DNA of 64,000 nucleotides from Desulfoluna limicola. GTDB lineage: Bacteria; Desulfobacterota; Desulfobacteria; Desulfobacterales; Desulfolunaceae. Position numbers and translations under genes: made by a program. Below are positions 52,127 to 61,485 of the stretch, piece after piece (position 1 is the stretch's first letter; each line of letters begins with the position of its first letter). The notes beneath the pieces were generated by a model, which did no database searches, was not told where the DNA came from, and saw only the letters and a program-made list of their open reading frames with translations. The stretch lies in contig NZ_AP024488.1 in NCBI RefSeq assembly GCF_021654575.1, positions 5,421,501-5,485,500 on the forward strand, given 5' to 3'.

Positions 52127-52780
52127 CTATCCGGCTTTTTCAACGCAGGGTTGCAGGCTATCTTTTGTTGCGGGTGCTTCCTTCGGAGTGTCTTTAAGGA
52201 TGGGGCCCGGCATGGGCAGCACCTCTCTGGCGTAGGCCGTGTTGATGACGATGGCCGATGATATATAGATGGCGATCAGGCCTGCGAAGAGGAGAGCGTA
52301 GCCGGCAACGGGGGCAAGGCCGTGGCCGATGACTTTCAGGTCCATGAGGGCCACGATGGGAACCGCCACATCGAGGCAGAGGACCACCCCGGCCAGCAGC
52401 AGCGGGGCTTTGAAGTAGGCGGGGGTCCACATGAGAAGGGTGATGGCAAGGACGGACCAGGCCCAGCCGTCGATACGGGCGTCGATCTGCCATGCCTGGG
52501 TGTGGGCCATGAATTTCACAAAGAACTCCAGACCTCCCACGAGCATGAAAAAGGCGGCAAAGAAGGTAAAGACATTCCCGCCAGTGGTATTACCCTCCAT
52601 GAGTTCAATGATCCCAACCACAAGTTGAACAATGAATCCGCCGATGAGCCAGCAGCCCAGGAGTGGGATGCAGGAATGATCGACTTTGCCGGTGAGTACC
52701 GCGAAAAACGTAAAACATGCCACAGCCAGAGCCACCAGTCCTGCAGGGGCGGGTGTTGCCCATCCGTGTTCGTTACTCAT
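52127..52780 (-). CDS. Acetate-type transporter (GPR1/FUN34/SatP family)
   Basis: 217 residues, six hydrophobic segments, AGGAG before the ATG. The family signature is visible as TPAPAGLVALAVACF (about 9-23), EGNTTGGNVFTFFAAFFM (about 62-79, matching the GNTFGGT motif) and a gate-like FF pair. The family (YaaH/SatP, Ato) carries acetate or succinate with protons across the inner membrane. Acetate is the likely substrate in an acetate-handling anaerobe, by family inference. Monocistronic. Confidence 0.88.
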   Translation of the reverse strand: MSNEHGWATPAPAGLVALAVACFTFFAVLTGKVDHSCIPLLGCWLIGGFIVQLVVGIIELMEGNTTGGNVFTFFAAFFMLVGGLEFFVKFMAHTQAWQIDARIDGWAWSVLAITLLMWTPAYFKAPLLLAGVVLCLDVAVPIVALMDLKVIGHGLAPVAGYALLFAGLIAIYISSAIVINTAYAREVLPMPGPILKDTPKEAPATKDSLQPCVEKAG

Positions 52781-53092
52781 TTCGTGTTCTCCTGTTTGTT
52801 TTAGTGGGAATAGTCTTAACGTGTGGGCATGGCTATCTCAAGGAGTGTGCCAATAAGGGATGTTTGGCGGTAACGTTCTGTTTTTATGTGGGATGGTGGG
52901 CGGGGCGGTGGGAGGGGGGCTTGAGAGGTAAATGGGGTGAATCGACCCCGGTCATACGTTAGGAATACCCGTTTGTCCTGTTTTTACGGGGGTTTTCCGC
53001 GATGTGGTGATATGGCCTCATAAAGTGGTCTGTTCAGCATGGACAGAGCCGCGGCCTGCCGTGCTTATAGCTACGTATTCAGCTCAAATTTG

Positions 53093-53147
53093 CCCCCGGC
53101 AGCCTCGCCGGGGGGCAAGTTTTTGAAAAAGTTGGACAAACAGGTTT
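53093..53147 (+). repeat. Repeat of the CAAACTTTTGAAAAGTTTG class
   Basis: CCCCCGGCAGCCTCGCCGG, GGGCAAGTTTTTGAAAAAG, TTGGACAAACAGGTTT; the GCCTCCGG head is diverged. Confidence 0.6.
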
Positions 53148-53161
53148 GCTCAATTTAACCA

Positions 53162-53223
53162 GGGATGCTCCCGAATCACATCCGCACCCTGAGTTCAAGG
53201 TGGCACAGCTTGCCGCCGGAGGC
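53162..53223 (-). repeat. Short modular repeat
   Basis: CACATCCGCACCCTGAGTTC, AAGGTGGCACAGCTTG, CCGCCGGAGGCC. From 53224 to 53408 no gene is seen. Confidence 0.6.
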
Positions 53224-53408
53224 CGTTTTTTGAGATCTGAACCCTTGCACGCCTGGAAAGAATGAAGGTGGGCACCCTCGTAATAGGGCGAGCGCCACGC
53301 GTTAGTCCCCGTCGATCACTGCGGAAAAACTCCCTTTTTCAGCGCGCCTTCCTGGGGCCAAGGCATACCGGCTCCACTCAATTGGGTGGAAACATGATCC
53401 GGGTGAGC

Positions 53409-54332
53409 TTACTTTATCTGCCAGGTGCCGTCTTTCATCAGGCACCCGTTTTTTATGGCACTCTCTTTTTTGCCGGATTTTGGTATCAGGTCAAACTGCA
53501 GGGAGACACACGATGTTCCGGAGTCCTGGAACGCCCGCTGAAGGGTTACCTTGCCTTTGTTGCCTGACCTGGGGTTGGACCATGTTACAGACTTCAGCTC
53601 CAGATTATGAAGCAGGCGTTTGGTTGACTCTTCGAAGTGTGCCTCATCTTCAGACGTCATTCTTTGTGTGGTGAAAAGGGAACCGGTTATGCTGTTGCCC
53701 GCATCTTTTAGAAGCCGAAACGGAGAGGTGATGACCCCTTTCATGACACCGGTGACGGCATCTTCGGATGCCCTGCCGACGATTTGTTGGCTGTCCGCCA
53801 CGATCCCTTCCACCTGGCTCAGGATGCCGGGAATCTCCCCGCGGATGGCTTCGACTTCCACAAGGGCTTTGTCAACCCGTGGGAGGGTGGCCTCCACCTG
53901 GGTGGCCACGGTGTTCACGGCACCCGCTGCGGTATCGACGGTCTTGGCGATGAGGGGCAGGTTTTTTTCCACCTCTGTTACCTGCTCTTGAATGGCGTCG
54001 ATCCGGGTGAGGATGGGGGGGATCGCTTCACGAATCTGCTCCACCTCGGCAAGGATAGGGGGGACCGCCTTTCTGATGTGTTCCACCTCCGCAAGGATGG
54101 GCGGCACGGTCTCCCTTATTTTAGCAACCTCTTCCAAGATGGGGGGAAGTTCAGCGGTAATCAGGGGGATCGTCTCCACAATGGCATCGATGCGGGTGTT
54201 GATATCGTCGACCCGCGTCATCACCGCAGGAAGTTCCCGCGTGACACCTTGAATGCTGTACGCCAGCCAGGCCATGGCTCCGGCAAGTAGTATAAGCCCC
54301 AATGCAAGGGCTGAGGTGACTATGTTTTTCAT
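53409..54332 (-). CDS. Coiled-coil protein with 14-residue repeats and surface-antigen-like tail
   Basis: 307 residues, GGAGA before the ATG. One N-terminal TM (about 6-27). Residues 63-118 are four tandem 14-residue units starting PPIL (63, 77, 91, 105), the DNA being 42-base repeats. A coiled coil follows to about 185. The C-terminus (about 255-307) has WSNPRSGNKGKV, then DSGTSCVSLQFD and NGCLMKDGTWQI, resembling the 17-kDa surface antigen/RT0821 fold. The heptad-like repeats suggest it can change length by slippage. Predicted membrane-anchored, facing the periplasm or cytoplasm; function unknown. Confidence 0.75.
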   Translation of the reverse strand: MKNIVTSALALGLILLAGAMAWLAYSIQGVTRELPAVMTRVDDINTRIDAIVETIPLITAELPPILEEVAKIRETVPPILAEVEHIRKAVPPILAEVEQIREAIPPILTRIDAIQEQVTEVEKNLPLIAKTVDTAAGAVNTVATQVEATLPRVDKALVEVEAIRGEIPGILSQVEGIVADSQQIVGRASEDAVTGVMKGVITSPFRLLKDAGNSITGSLFTTQRMTSEDEAHFEESTKRLLHNLELKSVTWSNPRSGNKGKVTLQRAFQDSGTSCVSLQFDLIPKSGKKESAIKNGCLMKDGTWQIK

Positions 54333-54379
54333 GGGGTCTCCGGTGTGTCGCTATGCTGAAAATGATCTCCTGAAAAGCG

Positions 54380-54480
54380 GCCTCCGGCGGCAAGGGTGGC
54401 AAAGCCACTTAAGCGAAAACCCTTGAAAACAGGGTTCGGATTCGCTTTGCCCCTCGTTCCTCGGGTCAAATCACATCCGC
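54380..54480 (+). repeat. Modular palindromic repeat, long variant
   Basis: GCCTCCGGCGGC, AGGGTGGCAAAGCCACTTAAGC, ACCCTTGAAAACAGGGTTCGG, CCCCTCGTTCCTCGGG. It lies upstream of the coiled-coil gene. Confidence 0.7.
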
Positions 54481-54679
54481 CTTTAAAGTGGAAATCATTC
54501 AAGGGCAGCCTTTTAAGAGATGGTTGTTACACTTTTTGAGCGTTTATCCCCCGACAGGATCATCGGAGGCATAAGCTGAATAACCATATGGCTTCGTTTG
54601 AATATCAATAATCGCGTGGCATGGGTATGAGTCAGGTCACAATACCATTCATTCCATGGCACTGTTCAGGTCATTTTTG

Positions 54680-54782
54680 CAAGGTGTGCCACCTTGAAAG
54701 CAGGTTTCCACTGGCTTCAACTCGTGCATAAAAGCTGTTTGGCAATCCGCTTTCGAGGTGGCTCACCTCGCCGCCGGAGGCA
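54680..54782 (-). repeat. Two half-elements head to head
   Basis: AAGGTGTGCCACCTTGAAAGC at the left faces CTTTCGAGGTGGCTCACC at the right, with CCGCCGGAGGC at the DUF362 stop. Confidence 0.65.
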
Positions 54783-54788
54783 AGCACC

Positions 54789-55910
54789 TTAAAACAATCG
54801 ATCTGCCAGGCGTTTGGCACGTTGGAGCCATGCGCCTGCCCGGGTGTCCACGGCTTCCAGGGCCGCATGGGGGCAGACCTCGACACAGCAGTAGCAGCGG
54901 ATGCAGGTTTCGAGGTCAAAAGCCACGGCGTCATCGGTTTCGGTGATGGCTGTCACCGGGCAGAAGGTGAGGCATTCGTTGCATTTCCTGCACTTCTGCT
55001 CATTCACCACGGGCCGCTGGACCATGTGCTTTCGGATGAGGTGCTTCAGGAACGAGGGGCCGAAGGTCACCGGGCTCTGGGTGGGGAGCTTGAAGTCCGC
55101 AAAGACCTCTTCGGGTATGGGGCCTGAGGGGATTTCGCTGATGTGCCCCAAGTCCGAAGCTGCAGCAATGGTGGGGAGGTTGGCGGGGGCAAGGCCTGCC
55201 ATGCGGGCACAGGCGGCGTCCACGTGGTGGACGTTTGAACCTGCCACGAGGTAGCCCATGTGCCTCGGTACGCCGTTTTTGCCGGGACCCTGGCCTTCGA
55301 GGCCGGTGATGGCATCAATGATGGTAACGGTGGGCTGAATGGCCTCGGCAATGCCCACCAGCAGCTTGGCGAACTGCTCCCGCTGGATGCCGGCCCGTGC
55401 GTGCCATTTGGGCTTTTCAAAGCCCACAACACACCCGAAGAGGTTCTTCACCCCCAGGGTAAGGGTCATCATGGCGTGGGTCTTGAATTTGGGCAGGTTG
55501 ATAACCGTTTTGATGGCCAATGCCTCTTCGGCAAGGCCAACGCTGCCGAAGGGCGCGCCGATATCAACACGCGCCGCCGTCTCAAAGCCCATCACCTCCA
55601 CGGGCATCTCTTTCAGGGCCTCTTTGAATCCCCCCACACGCCAGATTTTTTCCACGTTTCCCACCGCCGGGCTGTCGGCGATCAAGGGTCTGCCCCCGTG
55701 GTCCAGCACCCAGGCGGCAGCCGCTTTCACCACCAGGGGGTGGGTGAGAATGGCCTTCTCGGGCGGTGCAGCCAGAAGAAGGTTGGGTTTGATGAGGACC
55801 CTCTCCCCGGAGGTGAGAGGGGCGGGCATGTGGCGGTCCAACAGCTCTCCCACCTGACGGGTAAGCTGTTGCTGGTCGTATGCGGATGCGATGATCTCAG
55901 GGGTGGTCAT
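54789..55910 (-). CDS. DUF362 protein with two 4Fe-4S ferredoxin motifs
   Basis: 373 residues from the ATG at 55910, where GGAGA stands upstream; the longer frame to 56162 runs through a repeat. Residues 1-295 are DUF362 (IKPNLLLA, HPLVVKAAAAWVLDHG, KTHAMMTLTLGVKNLFGC). Two dicluster Cys motifs follow: CRKCNECLTFCP (about 308) and CIRCYCCVEVCPHAA (about 337), so two 4Fe-4S clusters. DUF362 proteins are common in anaerobes; their reaction is not established. Oxidoreductase or electron carrier is the reasonable guess. Confidence 0.85.
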   Translation of the reverse strand: MTTPEIIASAYDQQQLTRQVGELLDRHMPAPLTSGERVLIKPNLLLAAPPEKAILTHPLVVKAAAAWVLDHGGRPLIADSPAVGNVEKIWRVGGFKEALKEMPVEVMGFETAARVDIGAPFGSVGLAEEALAIKTVINLPKFKTHAMMTLTLGVKNLFGCVVGFEKPKWHARAGIQREQFAKLLVGIAEAIQPTVTIIDAITGLEGQGPGKNGVPRHMGYLVAGSNVHHVDAACARMAGLAPANLPTIAAASDLGHISEIPSGPIPEEVFADFKLPTQSPVTFGPSFLKHLIRKHMVQRPVVNEQKCRKCNECLTFCPVTAITETDDAVAFDLETCIRCYCCVEVCPHAALEAVDTRAGAWLQRAKRLADRLF

Positions 55911-55961
55911 GATCTCTCCAGAGCGTGATGACATGTTGTTGACGATCACGATAGCACAGAT

Positions 55962-56044
55962 GGCCAGGTGGAGGCACCTGGAAACCTGGTGGCGAATGCG
56001 ATACGTTTTCCGTATGTTCAAATCTGTCGCGTTCGCATTCGCGT
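55962..56044 (+). repeat. Modular repeat, diverged
   Basis: CCAGGTGGAGGCACCTGG hairpin, then GCGAATGCGA and TCGCGTTCGC arms with an unrelated loop. The GCCTCCGG head is absent. Confidence 0.6.
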
Positions 56045-56390
56045 TGTGTGCAAGGGGGCGCACGATCCGTGGCAAGCGCATGAGCTGGCGTGATTCAGCT
56101 TTCAGCTCAACGTCGCTTCCGGCGGCCAAACTTTTAAACTTTAAGGGAAAACCAGATATCATCAGCCTTCTAACTATGCGGCCTTGAAGGCCAAGTTATT
56201 TCAGGATTTTAGTCTGGTTAGAGGAAGAAACTCCGGCACGGCTTCGAGAGCCAAGGCAATTCCCTTCTCCCCAACGAGTAAGGTGCTTTATCGAATTGAG
56301 ATAGGACTCAACAAGGGTGAACTTCGTTAATGTTGAGAGTCCAACAAATGAAAACAGGGCTAAAGCTCAATAAGCCATATAAGACTGAAA

Positions 56391-56470
56391 GAATTTGACC
56401 CGAGGAACGAGGGACAAATTCTTTCCGTAACCTGGGGTCCAGGGGATTTATCCCCTGGACGCCGGAGGCC
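56391..56470 (-). repeat. CCAGGGGATTTATCCCCTGG repeat with partial second module
   Basis: AGAATTTGACCCGAGGAACG, AGGGACAAATTCTTTCC, then the CCAGGGGATTTATCCCCTGG hairpin and CGCCGGAGGCC. The upstream stretch 56045-56390 has no gene. Confidence 0.65.
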
Positions 56471-56657
56471 TGCTTTTCACGCCCACTTTAACCATAGAAG
56501 GCATAGCCGTGGTGGCGCTGATGAACTGTATCAGTTTGAATTATATAAAATAAGTTATGAAATATTGACAGCCCGAAGAGCCGGGTGTAGTGTTTCACTC
56601 CCTTCCCGTTCAGGGAAAGTTGCTCGTTTGTCGTTCGTTATCAAGGAGACTCAGTAC

Positions 56658-57386
56658 GTGTTCGAACAGCCTGAAATCTGGCAGATCGTCGCTGCCAACC
56701 TGGCAGCTGTCATCGGGGCCTTTATCCAAAGCGGAACTGGCTTCGGCATGGGGCTTTTGTGTGTGCCCCTTCTTACCCTCATTCACCCCGTTTTTGCACC
56801 GGGTGCCTTTCTTGTTGCCAGCTTGCTTCAGAACACTCTTATGGTGGCAAGAAACCGGCAGGGGATTCGAAAGGATTGGCTTGCAGCCATTCTTCCCGGT
56901 GCCGTGATGGGCTCTGCCGTGGCATTTTTTGTGCTGAGTAACCTCAAAGGGCCCGGGGTGGAGTTGGCCATTGGCGTCACCATTCTTATTGCCGTTGCCA
57001 TCAGCGCAGGAGGGTTTCGTATTGCGGTAAACGGTAAATCTCTTTTTGCCGGTGGAACTCTTGCGGGCATGATGTCCACGATAGCCGGGGTCCCAGGCCC
57101 TCCTCTCATCATCGTTATCCAGAACGAGCAGGGACGACAGATCCGGGCAAACCTCGGTATTTCTTTCATCACATCAAGTGTGGCCTCCATTACCGCCCTC
57201 TATTTTGCAGGCCGTTTCGGGCTCCTCCATCTTTTCCTCGGCTTTTCCCTTGTTCCAGGTATCCTTGCGGGCACTCTCCTTGCCGGTCCCTTTGCCAGCT
57301 TCCTTGATCGGGCCTTTCTGAGACCTGTCCTTCTTGGCCTTGTCAGCTTCGGCGGCCTGGCTTTGATTCTTCGAAATGTGATGTGA
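56658..57386 (+). CDS. TauE/SafE-family sulfite/anion exporter
   Basis: 242 residues from GTG 56658, which has AAGGAG 9 bases upstream; a TTG at 56565 would add a non-conserved tail. Eight hydrophobic segments with the repeated TauE motif: FIQSGTGFGMGLLCVPLL near the start and TLAGMMSTIAGVPGPPLII (about 137-155) at the pseudo-repeat. The family exports sulfite, sulfoacetate or other anions. With a sulfite reductase and sulfur-amino-acid genes in the window, sulfite is a candidate but not shown. Confidence 0.85.
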   Translation: MFEQPEIWQIVAANLAAVIGAFIQSGTGFGMGLLCVPLLTLIHPVFAPGAFLVASLLQNTLMVARNRQGIRKDWLAAILPGAVMGSAVAFFVLSNLKGPGVELAIGVTILIAVAISAGGFRIAVNGKSLFAGGTLAGMMSTIAGVPGPPLIIVIQNEQGRQIRANLGISFITSSVASITALYFAGRFGLLHLFLGFSLVPGILAGTLLAGPFASFLDRAFLRPVLLGLVSFGGLALILRNVM

Positions 57387-57563
57387 GGTAGGAGGGGAAG
57401 GGCAAAAGGCAGGTGGCGTCGTTGCTCGTTGGCTGACTACTGTTGAGATGCTTTTTCGTTACAGTGGCTTCGCCACCCTCGTCGCAGGGTGCATAAATTC
57501 AAACCAAATACAGCATGCACACCGTCATGAAACGTGTGAGGTCGCCCGCGAAGCCTGAGCCAA

Positions 57564-57648
57564 AGGCGAATGCGATTTGCCCGAGGAACGTGGGGCAAAT
57601 CGCATTCGCAATCAGCTTTCAAGGTGGCTCACCTTGCCGCCGGAGGCC
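57564..57648 (-). repeat. Modular palindromic repeat at the 3' end of the TIGR03545 gene
   Basis: GCGAATGCGATTTGCC and GGGCAAATCGCATTCGC arms (about 16 bp) around CGAGGAACGTGG, AAGGTGGCTCACCTT, CCGCCGGAGGC. It is the 3' untranslated region of the gene ending at 57660. Confidence 0.8.
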
Positions 57649-57659
57649 TGCTTTTGTTC

Positions 57660-59390
57660 TTACAGCAGGCTTTTGCCGTCCTGCAGCTTTTTGGTGAGGT
57701 CGCCGTCCAAGTCGGTGAAGGCGCCAAGGTCGGTGCCGGCAGCTGAAGCGGCGGAGCCGGTTTTCTCTTGGATGGCGGCCTGTAGCTCCTTTTCGAATTC
57801 GGCGGTGAGTTCTTTGGTGGCGTTTTTCACGGCCTTTTTCAAAATAGTGTCGAGATCGGACGAGACGGTAAGGTCGTAGTCGTCCAGGGGCCCTTTGGCC
57901 GAGCCCTGGATGGAGAAGGCTTTCACATCGGCAAGGGATCGGGTGATGGCCTTCTGGAGTTTGCCCTGGTCGGTGGATGCGGCAAAGATGACGTTGGTCA
58001 GCTTTGCGTTGAGGTTGGCGTCAAGGGTGTCGCCCTTGGAGATATCGGCCTTTCCGGTGATTGCGGCGGAGGCCCCCTTCATGCGGATGGACTCTTCAGA
58101 CCCCACGGGCTTGATGCCGATGCCCTTGCCTGAGAAGGTGAATCGGTCTCCGGCGGTTTTGGGGCTGACCCGGTCGATGGTGGCAGACATGTCCACCGCA
58201 TCGACCCCTTTGAGCTTTTTACCTGTGAGGGTCAGGGCCATGGGGCTGCCCACGATGGGCTGCTGGGCGGTGACGTTCTTAAGGGTCCCGGAGAGAGTGC
58301 CTGCAGGGATCTCCAGTTCGAGTTTTCCTTTTGAGATGAGAAAGTCCGGCAGGGGACGTTTTTCCGTGAAGGCAATGTCCACACCTTTTCCCCGGATACG
58401 TTTGACCTCTTCAGTTTTCTCCTGCTTTTCGGCCGGGTCCACGGCCTCCCCCGACTCCTTTTTCTCCAGCATCGGCTGAATTTTCTTGTACCACCTGATG
58501 GCGGTCTCCACCTTGCCTTTGTAGGCATCCCCGAAAAGTAGGGCGGTGACGTTGCCTGCGCCCATGGCAGACGGGCCGTACTTCTCTTTCAGGCGTCGGT
58601 AGTCCTCTTTGGCCAGGTTGGGGAGGGCCTTTACCCGTGCTTCAAGGGTATCGACATCCTTTTCGAGGTCTCTCTTTACCGATTTTATGGCATCGAGGTC
58701 CTCTTCCACCTCATCGGTGATCTCTTTGAGGTCTGCCGCTTTGCTCAGCAGGGCTTTCCAGTCGGATTTGCCCTCCTTCAGCTTTTTTATGCGCTCTTCG
58801 TAAGCGTCGAAGTCGTCCTCGTCAGGAAGGGCAGCGATGCGCTCCTTGTACTGTACTTTGAGCTTCTTTATGTCGTCCTGTATTTTTTTCGCCTCTTCAA
58901 CGCTGGCAAGGGTCTCCTGCTCCAGGATTTTCTTGGGGTCTTTCATGTCCAGGGAGGGCAGGGACAAGCCCTTGCCGCTCTTTTCTTTTTCATCAGGGGT
59001 TTCCTTGGCTTGTTTCTTTTTCTTTGTGACGGCACCGGAGTGGCTTCGCTCGGTCCCGAAGCGGATGCCTGTGGCAGCCATCTCCGGAATGATCCACTTT
59101 CTGAAGAAGAGGGGGGCCGTCTCCACAGAGAGGGCCATGCGGCGAATTTCAATGGCATTTCTCATGGGCTTATCGGGGTTGGTCACGGCAAGTCCGGTGA
59201 GTTCGAGGCCTGCCGGAATGAAGGTAAGGTCGGCATCGGCCAGCTCCACCCGTGCGCCTACGATGAGGGTACCGGTGGTCTCGATGGCTTTTTTAATGAG
59301 GCTGTCGGCGAAGAGAACACAAAAGAGAATGATGGCGGCTGTGATGACGACAAAGGCGGCCACCCCCTTGATACGAATCCATTTTTTCAT
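57660..59390 (-). CDS. TIGR03545-family membrane-anchored protein
   Basis: 576 residues. One N-terminal TM (about 11-30), a beta-rich AsmA-like opening (VELADADLTFIPAGLELTGLAVTNP), a Lys/Glu-rich charged coiled coil (about 115-310), then a beta-rich second half repeating DANLNAKLTN-like strands. Matches TIGR03545 by recall. The AAGGAGG before the ATG and the 16-base gap to the TIGR03546 gene upstream show a two-gene operon. Function unknown; AsmA relatives deal with outer-membrane lipids. Confidence 0.8.
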   Translation of the reverse strand: MKKWIRIKGVAAFVVITAAIILFCVLFADSLIKKAIETTGTLIVGARVELADADLTFIPAGLELTGLAVTNPDKPMRNAIEIRRMALSVETAPLFFRKWIIPEMAATGIRFGTERSHSGAVTKKKKQAKETPDEKEKSGKGLSLPSLDMKDPKKILEQETLASVEEAKKIQDDIKKLKVQYKERIAALPDEDDFDAYEERIKKLKEGKSDWKALLSKAADLKEITDEVEEDLDAIKSVKRDLEKDVDTLEARVKALPNLAKEDYRRLKEKYGPSAMGAGNVTALLFGDAYKGKVETAIRWYKKIQPMLEKKESGEAVDPAEKQEKTEEVKRIRGKGVDIAFTEKRPLPDFLISKGKLELEIPAGTLSGTLKNVTAQQPIVGSPMALTLTGKKLKGVDAVDMSATIDRVSPKTAGDRFTFSGKGIGIKPVGSEESIRMKGASAAITGKADISKGDTLDANLNAKLTNVIFAASTDQGKLQKAITRSLADVKAFSIQGSAKGPLDDYDLTVSSDLDTILKKAVKNATKELTAEFEKELQAAIQEKTGSAASAAGTDLGAFTDLDGDLTKKLQDGKSLL

Positions 59391-59406
59391 GGGAACCTCC
59401 TTGGGA

Positions 59407-59910
59407 TCAGGCCAGGGCCTTGTATACGTCGTAAATTTTGGATGCCTTGAAAATCTGCATGAGGCGGCTCTTGTTCACCATGGCCAGCAGGTTGTCCCGG
59501 TAGGCGGTGATGAGTCGGTTGAACACAAGGAGGAGGGGGACAAAGAGGACCAGGGCAGTGACGAGGCTGCCCATGACCACGGTGTTGTTGAACCGGGCCA
59601 GGCGGAAGAGGGAGATATTGTAAAGCGCGGTCCAGAGGCCTTCCAGGGCAGGCAGGGTCAGGACCCAGTTTCCGAGGCCGTGGAAGAGGGGGTCGCCAAG
59701 CCAGGCGATGCCCGAAAAAACGGCCCACCCGAGCAGAAAGGCGGAGAGGTTGACCTTTACCACACACACGGCAAACAGAATGATGAGGTTGTGCAGGGAA
59801 AAGAGCGGGGTGAACCCGAGCACCATGGAGAGGCAGAGGGCCAGGCTGATTTGGGCCGGTTCCGCTTCTGAGTTCAACAGTTTTAACAGGTTGGCAACAA
59901 GTTGGATCAT
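59407..59910 (-). CDS. TIGR03546-family (DUF2062-like) membrane protein
   Basis: 167 residues, several hydrophobic segments (about 22-50, 55-80, 108-130). The start LLNSEAEPAQISLALCLSMVLGFTPLFSLHN is the hallmark of TIGR03546, a relative of DUF2062. First gene of a two-gene operon with the TIGR03545 protein; the two always appear together in the genomes I recall, so a shared inner-membrane function is likely. GAGGAGG precedes the ATG. Confidence 0.85.
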   Translation of the reverse strand: MIQLVANLLKLLNSEAEPAQISLALCLSMVLGFTPLFSLHNLIILFAVCVVKVNLSAFLLGWAVFSGIAWLGDPLFHGLGNWVLTLPALEGLWTALYNISLFRLARFNNTVVMGSLVTALVLFVPLLLVFNRLITAYRDNLLAMVNKSRLMQIFKASKIYDVYKALA

Positions 59911-60091
59911 GGGGCCTCCTCGCGGGTCGTACGCGGCGATGTCATGGATATCATTTGTTTATCGCATGCTGTGCATGGGTGTTTGGTGGGTTTGTCTATG
60001 TATTTCAGATAGATTAGGTGGGGCGTGTCGTGGTGTCAAGGTGAAATCAACGGCGGTAGGGGGCAGGTCCCATGTCAGCGAACATAAAAGC

Positions 60092-60165
60092 CTCCGGCGG
60101 CGAGGTGGGGGCACCTCGAAACCCTATGGCGAATGCGTGACGTGTGACGTTCTGTCCCGCCCTGC
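60092..60165 (+). repeat. Modular repeat, diverged
   Basis: GCCTCCGGCGGC, CGAGGTGGGGGCACCTCG, AAACCCTATGGCGAATGCG, then a CCCGCCCTGCCGGG loop instead of the usual CCTCGTTCC. Confidence 0.65.
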
Positions 60166-60375
60166 CGGGGCATTCGCGTTAGGGGTGGCATGGCGCGACG
60201 TAACTCGAGAAGAGACCTTTGTTATGTTTCCAAAAACAAACAGGTTGGGCGAGTCAATTCCGTCTGGCTATCACCGGAATAACTCCGCCGGCAAGGTGAA
60301 CCCCCTAGGGAGCTGGATGCCGCTGGGAGGTCATCGCAGGGGCGGGGCGGCTCTATCTCCCGTAACTGTTCACTA

Positions 60376-60402
60376 TCGCCTCCGGCAGGGCCGCCGGAGG
60401 CA
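60376..60402. repeat. Palindromic core CCTCCGGCAGGGCCGCCGGAGG
   Basis: A self-complementary head-to-head junction of two repeat heads, lying before the lipoprotein stop. Confidence 0.6.
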
Positions 60403-60432
60403 ATGTTGAACGGAACAGCTGCAATCTGGGTA

Positions 60433-61098
60433 TCAATCCCCCAGGGAGGGGAACATGTCGTACTCCCCGCTCTCTTTTTTAAGGGCTGAGTCGGTTTGGC
60501 TGAGGATCTTTTTCACCAGGGTTTTTGAGGTGCGCTCGGCAAATCGGACGCCGTTGCAGTCGCACGGGGCGAACATGTCGTCCTTGAAACCGGAGCTTCG
60601 GGTGATGGCACCTTTCCACATGATTTCACCTGTCTCAACATGGATCGCCTTCACCGAGTAGCTTAACGTGGTGCAGGAGACGGTCTTCATTTTGCCCTTC
60701 ACCCGTTCGTACTTTGCCTTTTTAAAATCGCGCACCCTGCCAAGGACAATGACGCTGGCGTTGGTCAACTGGCCGAGCTGCTTGAGCTGCGCATCCTCTA
60801 TGTTGCCCATGTAGGAGAACGCCATCTCTTCGAGGGCCTTTTCGATGAGGTCGCGCTCCACCATGGTGTAACCGGATTTTGCAAAAGCGGTTTCAAAGGC
60901 GTCGGCCACCACTTCGGGCACACTGAACCCAAAGTTGTCCCGTTCTGCGGGGCGTTTGTCGGCAAAGGGAAGAACGGCGAAGTTGTTATGATCGAGTTCG
61001 GGGAGCCGAGGACTCAGTACCACGGTTTGCGAGGGCTTGAACATGGAGCATCCGGAGAGAAGAACCAGGGCGATAAGCAAGAGGGCGATTCGTTTCAT
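60433..61098 (-). CDS. CsgG-like outer-membrane lipoprotein
   Basis: 221 residues from the ATG at 61098. Signal peptide with lipobox LLSGC (Cys about 16). A CsgG/FlgT-like fold is suggested by VLPFADKR, VVADAFETAFAKSGYTMVERDLIEKAL and ASVIVLGRV, the typical curli-secretion-type motifs. Two cysteines in APCDCNGVRFAE near residue 182 are unusual. Role in outer-membrane export or surface structure is inferred; no curli genes are adjacent. Confidence 0.75.
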   Translation of the reverse strand: MKRIALLLIALVLLSGCSMFKPSQTVVLSPRLPELDHNNFAVLPFADKRPAERDNFGFSVPEVVADAFETAFAKSGYTMVERDLIEKALEEMAFSYMGNIEDAQLKQLGQLTNASVIVLGRVRDFKKAKYERVKGKMKTVSCTTLSYSVKAIHVETGEIMWKGAITRSSGFKDDMFAPCDCNGVRFAERTSKTLVKKILSQTDSALKKESGEYDMFPSLGD

Positions 61099-61485
61099 GG
61101 CGATATCCTGTGACCGGTGAGGGGTGTAAGAGATGCGGAGACACATGGTCAGGCACGTTAACGCATGGGCCACGAATGAATGGGCATGGGTCTAACTGGT
61201 CCGTCGTTTGGTTCCACATCGGCTAAGGTTCGGCAGCACAATCGAAGGGATGGTTCCTTCTTTGGTGCCCCTAACTGCCTGAGGTTCTGGATAACATCAT
61301 TCTCTGTATTGATCATATCTTATATCGTATGCAGAGGCATGGGGCAAGGGATCCTACGGAGAATGGCGTGCCAGGGAACAAACCGGATTGACACTCTTTG
61401 CGTCGGTATGGGATGCAGGGGTTTTCTTTTGAAGCGAAGGGGATTAAAATAGATCAAATAACCATATTTTATTTAGGGAGATCCC

